Assembly (NCBI RefSeq): GCF_003590095.1
Contig: NC_039478.1
Location: 19,220,001-19,284,000 of the forward strand
Direction of reading: 5' to 3'
DNA from: Trichoplusia ni
Taxonomy: Eukaryota; Arthropoda; Insecta; Lepidoptera; Noctuidae
Length of the DNA: 64,000 nucleotides
Below are positions 1 through 11,790 of the stretch, piece by piece. The stretch's first letter is position 1. Every line of letters begins with the position of its first letter. A program made the translations under genes and the position numbers. Below the pieces are notes generated by a model that saw only the letters and a list, made by a program, of their open reading frames with translations, was not told the origin of the DNA and did not search any database.

Positions 1-441
1 AATACCGGTATTGAAGCCACAAGGAGCACATATTCCGCGATACTCATATAATCCTATATTTATTAATAACGTTGTCGTCTTAATTGGTAAACCAAGACCA
101 ACCTACGACCTTTATACCTCACATAGACTATAACTCGTGAACATCATATCAATTATACATGTTCAATTGAGCCCATTGCATATGCATGCGAGCACCGGCT
201 ACCCGTTATGCTGATTAAATTTAATTAAAACTTATAAAGCAATTCCTTTGCAATTGACAATGTTGTTTAGAAACATTCTGATAAAGTATGACAATCAAGT
301 GATATAAATGACAGTTGTCACTAGAATAATTATGGTCAACGTTCGTTGGAATTTATTTAAGGAAATTTATAATTCCAAGTAAATACCAACTTCTTCTTAA
401 TTTTATGATGATATTAACGTTCTGTTTTTTTCTCTTTCCAG
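1..441 (+). other. knrl: 3' part of a knrl intron
   Basis: AT-rich sequence that ends in a pyrimidine-rich tract and an AG at 440-441, immediately before the knirps-family coding exon. I read it as the end of an intron whose 5' exon, encoding the first zinc finger, lies before the window. No zinc-finger-coding segment is visible in these bases. The exon starts at a codon boundary (phase 0), between the two zinc fingers. Confidence 0.85.
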
Positions 442-1488
442 TCATTCTTCGGCCGCTCCTACAACAACTTAAACTCCATCACGGAGTGCAAGAACAATGG
501 CGAGTGCGTCATCAACAAGAAGAATAGGACGGCGTGCAAGGCGTGCCGCCTGCGCAAGTGCCTCATGGTGGGCATGTCCAAGTCCGGCTCGCGGTACGGC
601 CGCCGCTCCAACTGGTTCAAGATCCACTGCTTGCTCCAAGAGCAGCAGCAAGCGGCGCAGTCGCAGTCGCCACCGCGAGTGCCGCCGTCACCGCACCCAC
701 TCGCGCCACCCTTCCCACCCCATCTGTTCCCGGGACTAGCGAGACCAAGAACAAAAGAAGAGCTCGCTCTCCTCGGCTTAGACGACTATAAGCCACCTTG
801 CTCTGCCTCTCCAGATTCACATAAAAGTGGATCATCGCCAAAACTCGACGACAAATCCAGATTGTCGCAGTCGAGACCGCAAGACAGACCTCTGACGCCA
901 CCCAGAGATACGTTCGTCCCTCTGCAATTAGCCAACATAGCCTCCTTGCCCCACTTCCCCCACTCGCCCTTCTTACCACCGCCACCGTTCAGCCCGTTCG
1001 CACACAATCATCCGTTGCTGTTCCCTCCAGGCTTCCACCCCATCTACTCGAGACATCTCTTAGACCATGCGGCGCTAAGGCAAGCCGCTGAAAACAACAA
1101 TGACGTCAGAATTGACGACCACAATGAGAGAACTGAATCCTCAAAGCGTTTCTTCTTAGATGAGATCCTTAAACAGCAGCGGTCCACCCAGCCCACTCCC
1201 CGGGAGGAGGACGTTATATCTGAAGCTGAGTTCGTGCCGACGCCGCCAGCAGAGAGGAGAACCTCTGAGTCTCCGCTGCAAGAGAACCCCATGGACTTGT
1301 CGGTGAAGTCCGACGGCAGATCGAGTTCTGCGCGACGAAGATCAGATGATAGTGAAGTGATAGTGCCGGACAATGACGACGGCGAGTCGGGCAGCGGGGT
1401 GGGCTCGGCAAGCGAGGAGGAGGATGTGTCCTACTCACAAATAAAGAGGATCAAGCTCCACCCGCTCGACCTCACCACCAAAGTGTGA
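442..1488 (+). CDS. knrl: Knirps-like orphan nuclear receptor, last coding exon (5' partial)
   Basis: This is the last coding exon (348 residues plus TGA) of a knirps-family DNA-binding transcription repressor. It opens with SFFGR directly after the acceptor AG. The second nuclear-receptor zinc finger follows, with cysteines at exon residues 16, 22, 32 and 35 in the canonical C-x5-C-x9-C-x2-C spacing. Next comes the family-specific knirps box around GRRSNWFKIHC. No ligand-binding domain follows, as expected for this family. The rest is low-complexity, with Pro/His/Phe-rich and acidic parts. Three short motifs agree with what I remember of Drosophila knrl rather than kni: a KEELxxLGLD block (751-789), an RFxLDxxLK block (1147-1173) and the terminal LDLTTKV. 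A PMDLS CtBP-type corepressor motif lies at 1288-1302 and a second, PLDLT, at 1462-1476. The first zinc finger is missing only because the window begins too late. The paralogue eagle is the main alternative identity. The family is near certain; the knrl assignment rests on remembered similarity. Confidence 0.93.
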   Translation, partial: SFFGRSYNNLNSITECKNNGECVINKKNRTACKACRLRKCLMVGMSKSGSRYGRRSNWFKIHCLLQEQQQAAQSQSPPRVPPSPHPLAPPFPPHLFPGLARPRTKEELALLGLDDYKPPCSASPDSHKSGSSPKLDDKSRLSQSRPQDRPLTPPRDTFVPLQLANIASLPHFPHSPFLPPPPFSPFAHNHPLLFPPGFHPIYSRHLLDHAALRQAAENNNDVRIDDHNERTESSKRFFLDEILKQQRSTQPTPREEDVISEAEFVPTPPAERRTSESPLQENPMDLSVKSDGRSSSARRRSDDSEVIVPDNDDGESGSGVGSASEEEDVSYSQIKRIKLHPLDLTTKV

Positions 1489-2400
1489 CGCTCGCCGCGA
1501 CGCCTCGTGCCGCCTGGTGCCGTTACTGTAGACTGTTGACACGTCAGTGAATGAATTAAGGCCAGTATAGAGGAATGTGATTTTTGTTTAAGCTCAAACA
1601 CTCGGATGTTGTTTGATTTGTTATCGCTTGAAAGAGTCTATCCAAATACGTATAATAAGTAATGTTTAGGTAATACAATGTTATTGGTACTTAACGAGCC
1701 CGGTATAAGGTTATGTACAAAGCAAAATGTAAATAAATAAATTATTCTTTGTATAGTGTAAGTTAGGTTACAATAGATAATGATTATATCACTCTCTTTG
1801 AAAATGGAAAAGCCGGGTGTTGCAACATTCCATTCGACTTAAAACAACTTATATATTTTTGTATAAATTTTTATTATAATTTATTTCTAGTAGAATTTCA
1901 AAGTGTTGTTTGTGGTTGTAAAGTGTTAACTTCGGGTGCATTGTGAATCCTCTTTTATATTTCTATAAGTCTTCGTATTTCTAAACTGTAGCTAAGTTCT
2001 ATTATTTAATCACGACTGTCGGCTATACTTTTGTATCCATTTTTGTAAAAACATCTCTCTCTTATTATCTCTTTAAGAACATTCGAGTGTAACTTTTTGC
2101 GTTGATTGTTCTTTGTTTTTCATATTGAAAAGAGATGTCAAGAGTCCTAACATTTATACTCGTTGTTACATAAACATTCCTATTTTTGCTCAATATATTG
2201 TTGATGTAGATTTTCAACATTTTCATTTACTCAACATAGTGAAATTATTCAAGACATTCATACTCAAATGTAATACTTTGACAAACGTGTTTTTTGTAAA
2301 TATAAATATAGGTAGAGTGTTTTTTTTTTATTTCGTAAACAAATGTTTGTAATGAATACATTCCACGGAGACGTACAAAATAAACTATTCATGCACTCGA
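1489..2400 (+). other. knrl: knrl 3' UTR
   Basis: AT-rich sequence following the TGA, without any coding signal. Overlapping AATAAA hexamers occur at 1732-1741 and another at 2379-2384. The latter is followed by a T/G-rich stretch typical of a cleavage and polyadenylation site. The 3' UTR is therefore about 250 nt (proximal site) or about 910 nt (distal site). The exact cleavage position is inferred. Confidence 0.7.
2379..2384 (+). terminator. knrl: distal poly(A) signal of knrl
   Basis: Canonical AATAAA with a CTCTGGTTTTTT stretch about 20 bases downstream, the usual arrangement of a poly(A) signal and its GU/U-rich element. A proximal AATAAA pair at 1732-1741 could provide a shorter transcript. 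Confidence 0.65.
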
Positions 2401-3574
2401 CTCTGGTTTTTTCTTTAAAACTACCCCAAATTCTCGGAACGAGACCAGGTTAAACTAACTGAAGAATTTAGAGTTCAACCTTTGAACCCTATTTATACAT
2501 TGGAAGAGTTTAATTTTAAATAACAAGTGAATAATGCAGACCAACAATGATATCTTCAAATAACACGGAAACTTGAGTCACACACATCTATACCATTAAA
2601 ATAGACTACTCAAATTACAACATCCTTATATGTACATATATCCAGACAGCTTTCAGAAGAACACTAATATTATACAATCGTTACATTTTTCTGCATAACA
2701 TTAATAAAAAAGATGACATTCAAACTCAGACAAAAACAAAATCTCAATATAAATTAATAGGACTGCATTTGTTTGCATTAATTGTCAATATAGAGTTGGC
2801 ATTAGCTCAATCTAAAAGTAACAAAACATCAATTTACCTTCCACGCTAACTAGGGGGACCTTGTCTTGTTCGGATATTCTTCATTTCTTAATAATAATTG
2901 ATAGATTGCCATGCAAATAAGCAAACAAGGTGCGGCTCAAACAATCAGTGTGTATATAAATCTTAAGATTTGTAACACGAAACACAGACAAAATGTCAGC
3001 TAATTTACATAAACGCGGCAAAAATAAAGACTTAAATTACGGAGAACCAGTAATTTGTAGAGACGCCATATTTGTTAATACGTAACCAGATATCGTTTTA
3101 AGAATAACTTGTGAATGATATTAATCGTTTTCGGCGGCTTTGTCTGTGACCTATCGCACTGCTGGCTTTTCTTATTAGGAGATTCTGAGATGTAGTATTG
3201 TTTGACTATGTGATAATCATAAAAAAGGCTTGGATTTTAGAGGTTGTGTTCTATCTCTTGAATTACTGCATATAGACACAGAAATCTAAGTACTTAGTAT
3301 ATCAAAAGCCTTCTTCTGTCCGTGTACCGATGCTTACTGAAAGCGACACAAATAAGCAATATGAACAATACAATATATATATCTTTAAATTGGTATTCAA
3401 CATAAGATTAAGATACACATATAATAGCATAACTGCACGTACATAATGGGGGAACAAAAACGCTTGGTTTCGAAACAAAAAATGCGTAATAAATCATTAT
3501 GGATTATTCAAAATTCACACCTAATAACTACTTAGCAAGCTAAAATATGATTCTAATATAATAACTATATATTT
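2401..3574. other. intergenic, AT-rich, no feature seen
   Basis: No ORF, tRNA or recognisable repeat was seen here. It is the start of the long gene-free interval between knrl and Bub3. Confidence 0.6.
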
Positions 3575-3816
3575 GACGACCTCCGTGGTCGAGTGGCGTA
3601 CGCACCGGTTTCAAGGTGTCGCTAGCTCTGAGGTCCCGGGTTCGATCCCCGGTCGGGTCAATGTAAAAATTAACATTTCTACATTGTCTCGGGTCTGGGT
3701 GTTTGTGGTACCTTCGTTGTATCTGAATTCCATAACACAAGTGCTTTAGCAACTTACTTTGGGTTCAGAACAATGTATGTGATGTTGTCCGCATTTATTT
3801 AAAAAAAAAAAAAAAA
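3575..3816 (+). repeat. tRNA-derived SINE with poly(A) tail
   Basis: The head carries RNA polymerase III promoter boxes: an A box TGGTCGAGTGG at 3586-3596 and a B box GGTTCGATCCC at 3639-3649. A non-tRNA body and a 16-base A run at 3801-3816 follow. This is the structure of a tRNA-derived short interspersed element, and the body (GTGCTTTAGCAACTTACTTT and what follows) looks like a family common in butterflies. The unbroken boxes and A tail suggest a fairly young insertion. ATATAATAA occurs on both sides, but about ten bases from the 5' end, so it is only a weak target-site duplication candidate. Confidence 0.85.
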
Positions 3817-6538
3817 TTTATATAATAATGTGAGTATTTTTCTCGAACTCTGGTCCGATTCTCGAAGAAATGAATCTTAAAGAAGGACGCTGATTATGTT
3901 AAGTATGCGTTAGGTAAAGTATTATGAAGACTACGAGAATAGCTTTGAAAACTAACCAGCTGCCAAATCAGTAACCGCAGAAAGTTACGAAATAGACAGC
4001 CAGATATAAAGCAAAAAGTTTTTCGTTCATAAAAACATTGACACTGCAGATTCTAGCATTAATATAAATCTCAGAACATTAGCAGTTCACAGTTTACGAT
4101 ATTGATGATACCATCTGAGGCAGACTGGCAAAAACTAGACGAATGTAGACGCGAACAGCTAACGACCTCGCCGGCGCTGAACACACGACCTACCACAATG
4201 ACACTGCGATGCGGTAACTACTACACTCGGGTATTATTTTTACTGAAATACTACGATGAAGAGCTGACAGGTAAAAATCTCGTAAAGAAGGAAATATGAA
4301 TTTGTCAAACATAACTTAATAAAGTAAGTTGAAAACATATAAATAATTGAATTGATTGATTGAAAGTGAAGATAGTAAAAAAGAATATGTGGTCATCTAA
4401 ATCATGAATCTCACAGCCATGAAAACATGTATCTGTTCTATCCTGTTAAATTATTACAAGATAACAATACACAAAATATTTATAAACAAAAACATGTTAT
4501 ACATTTCTAAAAATCACTTTTTTCGTCACGGACCAATCCTCTCAAATTGATAAATATTGAATTGATGCAGGTGAGTGGTAAACTAACGGCTGCCCTTGAT
4601 AAAAACAACAAATAAAAACTAAACAAAAATCGATATCGTGAAAATCGCATGACCCCGGTAGCGGTAGCGATCAGACCATAAAAATCTAGATATACAATAC
4701 ACATCATACTCAAATATAATAAGGCTGTTAAAAAAATCACCACGAACGAACAAGGAAGCCTGCATGCACTTCCTAAATAATCCATCTTAAAAATAAATTT
4801 AAAACAAAAGCCCCAAATGATTAATCACATAAAGTAGCCGCTTAAGAAACTGTCCAAAAACGTTAATGCTCTATAAATTGTTGATTATTAAAGAAAAAAC
4901 GCGTTAATCCTCGCGTAACAAAGACGAAAGTACCAACGGCGTGATCTATGACGCTTGTCTCCATATATCAACGCCCCGCTGCGCGCGCGCACCGCGTACA
5001 CTCATTATTTTTAAAACATAGCTCACTTATACGGTGATATTGTTGCAAAAAGTTGGTATATATTGCTGTAAAAAGTCTTCAGTCGCAGGGAAACTTAATG
5101 GCGGCCTGTTATACGGGATTCCTTCGGATCGCGCATTCATACCCATTAATACTATTTTCGATTAACTGAATGTGTTATTTTTTATGTAAGGTGTTTATTT
5201 CATTCATAAAGTGTGATTAACGTTATAATGTGGACGGGTTTCTGCGGGTGATGTCACTACTAAGGAGATCTATGCTTTATGGCTGGCTCTTGCTGACTTG
5301 TTCCTTAACGCTTCTATTTTCGTCGAACACAGAACATGGCAGGTGGATCTCATTCGGTTTTAAGACTACTTTAATCCTTTCCATTTTAAATTCATAAAAT
5401 AACTGTTTATTGTGTTAATGCGTAACATGTAAAAGGAAAGTTGTAAGTTTAAAGCAAGCTCGCCATTTCATTTTAATACAACATGATTTTTTTTTCACAA
5501 TAAACCATAAATAGTGCAAGTGAAACATGGACCGGTGTAGAAACAGAACCCCAAAACTTAACCATACCTTGAAATAGGAAAATATATTCTTTAAACTCAC
5601 TAAAAACTAAATAAAATTCATATTACTATCGTTGTACACCTTTCTCAAGTGAACGTTATGCTGGTCTACCGTTCTGTAGCACAGGAAAGTCAACGCAACT
5701 TTTATACCCCCAGGCGCAACATAATTAAAGATCCGTTTAACAGTTACTGATCTCGTAAACCACAATACCAATGCATTTTATTAAATACACAGCTCTTAAT
5801 AGCTCATCTCTCGAAACTTTATGTCTGGTACTAATGTTTTATTACGCACCTATCCCTACAAACAAATTGATTTCGCAAATGATTTAAACGATTACTGTTG
5901 AAATTGAAATCGAGAATCAAAGGGAAGTGTTTACACTGAAATAGATCTGAACTGGTTTTGGAGAGATATTTCTTTTGTAACGGTAAAATGAAGTTAATTT
6001 TCATGAGTATAATGGAAATAGGTTTGAAAAGCTCCATGATCCGATTTGTAAAGCAAACTAAAATGACAATTTGTACCACAGCAAACCTTACAAACAACAG
6101 GTGGTATTATTATGAATTATAAAAAGCGAACCTCTACCGATTTAAAATAACTACAATAAACATGTGTTCATTTGCAATTCTCAGTCAAGAAACTTCTAAT
6201 TGTATAAGAAGCAATGCAGCCAGCCTTTCGATAAATTTTTTGATGCTTTATTTTATTTATTATTTTTGGCACTTATTTAAAATGAATCTCGGTTAAAAAT
6301 TAGTAATATGTAGTTGTATATTTGTCACAGCTTATAGATTAAACAATATTGTATTAAAAACAAATTGTTTGACAAAAAATCTCAACCTAGCGACTTCAAC
6401 GCCATCTAGTGCTTCAGTAATGAAGTTCCAAACTACAAAGTTTAGTAATATAATATGAGCGAACGAAGTTGTAGGCAACAGGTAATAATGCAGAGAGCAG
6501 AAAACTCCAAGGCAATATTATTTTTCGTTTATTTATTA
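3817..6538. other. intergenic, no gene seen
   Basis: AT-rich sequence with one small alternating GC patch near 4978-4998 (CTGCGCGCGCGCACCGCG) and a CpG-containing stretch near 5100-5150. The sequence around 6388-6430 has an ACGCCATCTAGTG segment of the kind often seen in old insect repeat remnants. A 65-codon reading frame at 4102-4299 has no recognisable domain and is not called a gene. Confidence 0.5.
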
Positions 6539-6735
6539 CTAGCTTTTCGCCTGCGGCTTCGCTCGCGTTGCGGTCTCTTCAAAAGTCCGGGATAAAAACT
6601 ATCCTATGTTCTTTCTCAAGTTAAACTCTATCTCTGTACCAAATTTCAATAAAATCAGTTCAGTGGTTTAGACGTGAAAGCGTAACAGACAGACAGGCAG
6701 ACAGAGTTACTTTCGCTTTATAATATTAGTAGGGA
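6539..6735 (+). mobile_element. non-LTR retrotransposon 3' end (RTE/CR1-like), fragment
   Basis: It begins CTAGCTTTTCGCCTGCGGCTT, continues through GTCCGGGATAAAAACTATCC and a CAGTGGTTTAGACGTGAAAG segment, and ends in TTTATAATATTAGTAGGGAT. I recognise this layout as a very common insect repeat, abundant in Lepidoptera and usually regarded as the 3' tail of a non-LTR element or a SINE that borrows one. It has no coding capacity. The class is from memory; a repeat-library match would settle the family. Confidence 0.75.
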
Positions 6736-7810
6736 TGCACCCGATTCTAATAACTATTCCGCATTTCAATACATGATTGTTTAACTTAATCACCATATTA
6801 CCACTAAAGCTGAGCAGAAACTGACACTTAATTTAAATTAATTAGTGTAAAACCTTAAGTACAATTGCAAGTCGGTGAAGCTAATTGATTTTATATCCAA
6901 CCGTTACTTACGTGAAAGTTCAATTACTACTACTTACTATTAAATCGAAATAATTAAATTAAAATAACTATAAAATACTAGTACACTTGGATGTGTCTTT
7001 TGTCATAGTATTTATTATTTAAAAAGTCAATCGCTCACATTCGACATCTATAATATTAGGGTGTATTTAAAAATTAATAACTTGGCATTCTGCGGTGGCC
7101 GCCATCTTAGATTTGATATTTGTTATAAAATAGTAATATTTATTATTTCTAGAGGTAAAAAAACTCGCCGGAGAAAATTATGAAATGCGGTAAAAAAATA
7201 TTGATAATGTCATAATGGACCAATTACAATCAAACATAGCTCAACCTTAACACCAGCCAACACTAGCCTAATGAATTCCTGTGAATCTGTACGAGTTATT
7301 TATGATTGCCGTTTTAAATATATAATTATGTAAGCGAAATAAATTAAAAAGTACAATGAATGCCAAAATTAAAAAAAAAACTATCACTGATAAATGACCT
7401 ACATGCAGTATCAAACTATCACTAATTAAAAGGTCAACATGAAAATTATTTCATTTACATAAAAACTACTATCAGGATCACGTTATAAAAATCCGATATA
7501 AATAAACAATAGGCACAACATGTAGACCTCAAGGATTTCAAACTTAGAATTCAGTTTGCGCAAACAATGCTGGCACATAAATAATTTACCAAAATTATTT
7601 GTGTGATATATACGTCATAATCCTTCAACTAATGACCTCAAACAAATACTCTTTATTGTTCACCAGTCACTGTACAAAACTAACAGACATTAACTGCAGT
7701 CATTACGCCTTAATTTATGAGTACTTGTTATTAAATGAAATAATTGGTAAGTACAATAAATTGTCGTAAAGAGTCTAAAATATACTGGCTGGCATTAATA
7801 GAACCGGTAA
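6736..7810. other. intergenic, no gene seen
   Basis: AT-rich. A GGCCGCCATCTT segment at 7097-7108 matches the YY1/Pho core and also resembles segments common in old insect repeats. Nothing else is recognisable. Confidence 0.5.
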
Positions 7811-8106
7811 AGCGCCAGTCGGACTCGCGGTGTAGAGGGTTCCGTGCAACAAGCGGTTGAAGAAAAAAAATTTGCAAAAAAATGAAGTCTATTATAATAA
7901 AAAAATATATGACCGTACCAACCATTGCTTGACTTATTTTCTATATTCTTTTGTTACAGTGATAAACAAAATACATCCTGTGCAAAAATTTCAAATGCAC
8001 CACTGTTGCAGTTCAATAGATACAGCCTGATAACAAACACACGTACAGACAGCAGATCCTTACTAATAGGATTCCGTTTTCACCCTTCTCGTACAGAACC
8101 CCAAAA
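7811..8106 (+). mobile_element. degenerate lepidopteran interspersed repeat (LINE 3'-end-like)
   Basis: It starts with AGCGCCAGTCGGACTCGCGG and GGGTTCCGT. The middle contains TTCAAATGCACCACTGTTGC and ATACAGCCTGATAAC, followed by CGTACAGACAGCAG and then ATAGGATTCCGTTTTCACCC. It ends CGTACAGAACCCC. I recognise this order of blocks as a frequent repeat in moth and butterfly genomes, probably the 3' region of an RTE-type element. It is degenerate and non-coding. An open frame overlapping its 3' half is chance. Confidence 0.75.
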
Positions 8107-8543
8107 ACGTCGAGGCCCGTTTACTGCGGGAGGCTAGGTCGGCTAATTATGTATTCAACTACACAAAATGACCTATAACATGGTGCTTATTGTGCGCTTG
8201 CGCCGACTTTACTACTGTTACACAAGTGGCTTCAACTTGCGTTAGGTATAGCGGGGACCGAGACCTACGCGTCTGGATGTGGCTGGGAGGATTCAAGTCA
8301 GTTCCAGTACGAGGGCAGCGTAGCTTCCTACGTTATATCTAAGTATATAGAGTTATGTTAACTTTTTAGCATGTTGTTTAACTTAGTTTCTGGTAACTTT
8401 CGCGATTGATTTATTTACATGGCTTTGAAAATGAGAATCAAAATAACATTCTGATTTCAAACTAGATGATGAAATAATCAGGAATTTCCAATGCATTCTA
8501 AAACGTCATTCAGTTTTGTTTCATTATGTCTTGCTCTTTTTTT

Positions 8544-8640
8544 GACCTACCAGTCTAGTAGGTTTAATTCCCACCCAGGACAAACGTTTGTGTGATGAGC
8601 ATGATCAATTGTTCTGTGTCAGGCTATACGTAATTTATTT
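8544..8640 (+). repeat. tRNA-derived SINE fragment
   Basis: Contains a weakened B box, GGTTTAATTCCC at 8561-8572, followed by CACCCAGGACAAACGTTTGT and GTGATGAGCATGATCAATTG, the body of a common tRNA-derived SINE type. The tRNA head upstream is short and decayed, so this is an old 5'-truncated or degenerate copy. Confidence 0.6.
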
Positions 8641-9409
8641 TTCAACATATTGTAAGCATTTATCAGATCTCCAGTTCTTAATAAATACAAGCTTTGCTTG
8701 GTTTAGGAATAGATGTGCTGAGTGGTGCTGAGTAAAAGTTGTGGAACATTATTATAATATTTATGATATAAACAAGAATTTGGAACTCGGTTTAAATAGC
8801 AAAATCTCCTTCTGCTAAACTTATTCCAATAAAATAGACGCAGTTCGAAATTTTAAAAAAATAACCATTCTGTATATCAATCTGTATATTCCCTTTTTTT
8901 TAATTGATATAACACATTTAGAAACATTAGAAGGTTTCCCTTACCGCTTCCAGTGCCAGTAGTTCTGTGTGCGGAGATGTGCCTATGCTCGTGTCTTCGG
9001 GTCAAGGCTCGCCCGCTCACATGCGACGGTATTAACTATCAAACGCAACTACGCTATAACTCTTACATTTCAAATGTTCGCAAATGATAATCTATAATAT
9101 TTTAATTTGAAGTTTGTTGGCCTCATGCGTCCAAATAGGTCTGTCATTAGAATTTTAGCCAAAGATGTGCAAAAAGGATCTAAAATGACCAATTTGTTAT
9201 AAAAAAATATATTGTTTGACGCACGCTTTTAAAGAGCACCAGAGAAATTTACACTTTTTTGACACTATAGTCGAATTATTTCTATAGGCCAATCAAACAT
9301 TACACAAGCAAATGCTCTCTGTAACACTGTAGATTAGTAATTATCAAAATAATTAATTTTATTTTTTAAAGTGACTCTTTTTTGCGGCTAATTCTTATTT
9401 TGCGATGGT

Positions 9410-9560
9410 TACACAAACATCCAAATCACATATTCCAAGACACTCAGACTCAGAATAAACATTGGTAGATCACACAAATGCTTGTCCTATGCAGGGATCG
9501 AAACCGCGACACGTCGCACAGAGTGGGCTTGTAGTGGTGACCTCAACCACTCGGATATCT
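9410..9560 (-). repeat. tRNA-derived SINE, reverse orientation
   Basis: Read on the minus strand, an A-box-like TCCGAGTGGTTGAGG (9541-9555) is followed by a B-box-like GTTTCGATCCC (9494-9504). A body continues through GACAAGCATTTGTGTGATC to about 9410. This is the tRNA head plus unrelated body of a SINE. The B box carries one extra base, so the copy is probably not transcriptionally competent. Confidence 0.7.
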
Positions 9561-10735
9561 GTGCACTCAAACTTCCTGGTATGTTTCATTTAGTTTAATT
9601 TCTCTATGAATGAAACTTTTTGATAGAATACCTACACAGTTAGTAAAGACATTTTTACACATGATCCTGTGCTAATAAACGCATTTCATCCGCATCAGCC
9701 ACAGTTTGTTCCACGTCACGCGAGCAGGTTGTTGGCTTTCATATCAAAAGCAGTGTACAGTCGCCGCCAACAGAGCCGCCACGAACAGTTCCCAAAGTTC
9801 CGCGGTCCGTTATAACCAGGTACAGTGAGACTGAGCAATAAAAGTGTACAATAATATCAAATATACAAGAGCCTTTAGTAGGTACAATCAAAAATATTAT
9901 GGTTAGCATTTTGGAGAGATTTTTTTTCGGATGGTTCATCAAATGCCTTTCCTGCTCTAGGTTGACCGGAGTTTCAGACTAAAACCAATCCCTGTACTTT
10001 TTTAATAGTCCAACCGGCCCTGACAGGTATAAGCCCTAAACGGGGCATTGACTGCTTTACTGGGGTTAAAAATACATACTATTTGACTGAAACCTTACTG
10101 AGCAGCAATAATCATAAATGTTATTGAACATTTATAGGAGTTCTGCTCATCGAATCTTGTTGCTGACGATACGGCAATGCTACGAAAACATACGAAATTC
10201 CAACCCCAGTTTAAATCAATATTACTTATACTCTATCATTTTAGCACGTAAAGTAGAGATAGACAAACACTTAAGAAAGTCTTTAAGCCGATAATATTCT
10301 AAGTTTGTGTTAAAGTCGCGTGACCGTCGGCCTCGCGAATCTATAATTACGAGATTTTTATTACGTTACGTTTGTGATTTGATTATTTTACGCTTAATTA
10401 GTTATATTGATAGAAAAATGCCTAGACTTGTTAAAATAAAAGTATCTATAAAGGATTTATTTAATAATATTTACTTCACTTCCAAATACCATTACCTAAA
10501 GCTAATTTTGCAAAGCTTTACCTATTTACAGATATTTTTCACGAAAAAATTAAGAAACATAGACTGAAAGACAAACAAGGTTAAGTAAATAGAATGCACA
10601 GTCATGTAGAAATTGATCCTACATAAGGACTATTTGAACTAAACTAAAGTTTTATTTAAATTACCACAACAAACTTCATTACCGCAGGCAATCTAAAAAG
10701 CGCAAACAAAAACGATCAATATTCCTAATTCAACA
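9561..10735. other. intergenic, no gene seen
   Basis: AT-rich with short CpG-bearing stretches. An 86-codon frame at 10307-10567 is Lys/Ile/Phe-rich, has no recognisable domain and uses a non-ATG start, so it is treated as chance. Confidence 0.5.
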
Positions 10736-10860
10736 AGCGAGCGCATCACTACACGGATGTGTGACGTCATTGCGCAAGCGCAGAAACATTGGAAATGGCA
10801 CGCGACGTAATTAATACCGGCGGGGTCGCGACCCGGGGTCACCCAGCACTTGCCGATTGG
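10736..10860. promoter_or_regulatory. CpG-dense candidate regulatory block with bZIP sites
   Basis: A compact CpG-rich block in AT-rich surroundings. It carries a perfect CRE palindrome TGACGTCA (10762-10769) directly abutting a perfect C/EBP palindrome TTGCGCAA (10770-10777). Further on lies a perfect 12-base palindrome GGGTCGCGACCC (10823-10834) followed by a GGGGTCA nuclear-receptor-like half-site. No coding signal is present. Enhancer or promoter function is inferred from composition and site density only. Confidence 0.4.
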
Positions 10861-11715
10861 ATTTTTAGCCGATATAGCCGACTATTGTGAAATGTTTATG
10901 ATATATTACCGAAGGAATATAATTGCGAATGCCAAAGTATGTTTGTTTATGCAATCGTTTTAATATGAAGGATGGTAGATGGCAAATTCTTCACGAATTG
11001 AACGTTATACCATAAACTATCTGTGATGTTTTTATGACCTTAACCTTTTTGGATAATTTGAATTTATGTTATGTTTTGTAAAATACATTATGATAGTCAA
11101 AATCGTAGTTATTTATATTAGGTTCTTGTACAATTTGAGTTTGTAATCATATTTTCATGTAGGTATCCATACTTTTCATAACCTGAATATAAAATAACAC
11201 TTCATTATGGAAGATAAATTTAACCCCTGAGATAAAAATGACAACGCATAAAAAAAAATATTTTGATCAAAACAATTATCCAGACAGTTCTTTTTAATTG
11301 CTGATTGCCTACAACTCCATAAAAGGAACACGATCAACGAAAATCAACTAATTAGGTAATTAAATTAACTTAGCTATCAATACGTTTCCCAGATAATTCT
11401 GATAACAATCACAGTGCCGCAATTAAAAAACCTGAACTTCCTCGGTACCAAAATATTAAGACGTTTATACGAAACATCAAACACGCTATTTATCGGTAAT
11501 TTAACTCTAAATGGCAATTATAATATCATATTAATTAAATTATAATTCAAAAGCCATTTAATTTAAAACGTCCGGCTTTCGAAAACAACGTCTCGAGTCG
11601 TAAAACTTAAAACTGTGTTGTTTTTATTTAAAACTGCCACTTGTTAATGACCAATGATATGGTATTATAACACGCGTATAAAGTTCGGACATATAAATAA
11701 TCACTGTGTTCATTG

Positions 11716-11790
11716 ACTAGGTATTCTGCTGCCTAGGGTATCATTGAAGGTCTGAGGTTCGCACTCTGCAGGGCAAAAGAAGAAATGGGT
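11716..11790 (+). repeat. possible tRNA-derived SINE remnant
   Basis: A GTCTGAGGTTCGCACTCTGC segment resembles a decayed B box with its context, followed by CAGGGCAAAAGAAGAAATGG. No intact A box is visible. It could be a chance match. Confidence 0.35.

Noticed and set aside
2113..2352. 79-codon frame downstream of knrl
   Set aside because: It lies within the 3' UTR, has AT-driven composition (Phe/Ile/Asn-rich) and no domain.
3586..3660. Possible tRNA gene (A and B boxes present)
   Set aside because: The sequence continues into a non-tRNA body and a poly(A) tail, and the 5' and 3' ends do not form a convincing acceptor stem. It is the head of a SINE.
3540..3752. 70-codon minus-strand frame
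   Set aside because: It lies on the reverse strand of the SINE and has no domain.
4102..4299. 65-codon plus-strand frame
   Set aside because: No recognisable domain and an isolated position. The middle is faintly reminiscent of decayed SINE sequence but too weak to call.
7925..8137. 70-codon frame
   Set aside because: It overlaps a recognised interspersed repeat and has a non-ATG start.
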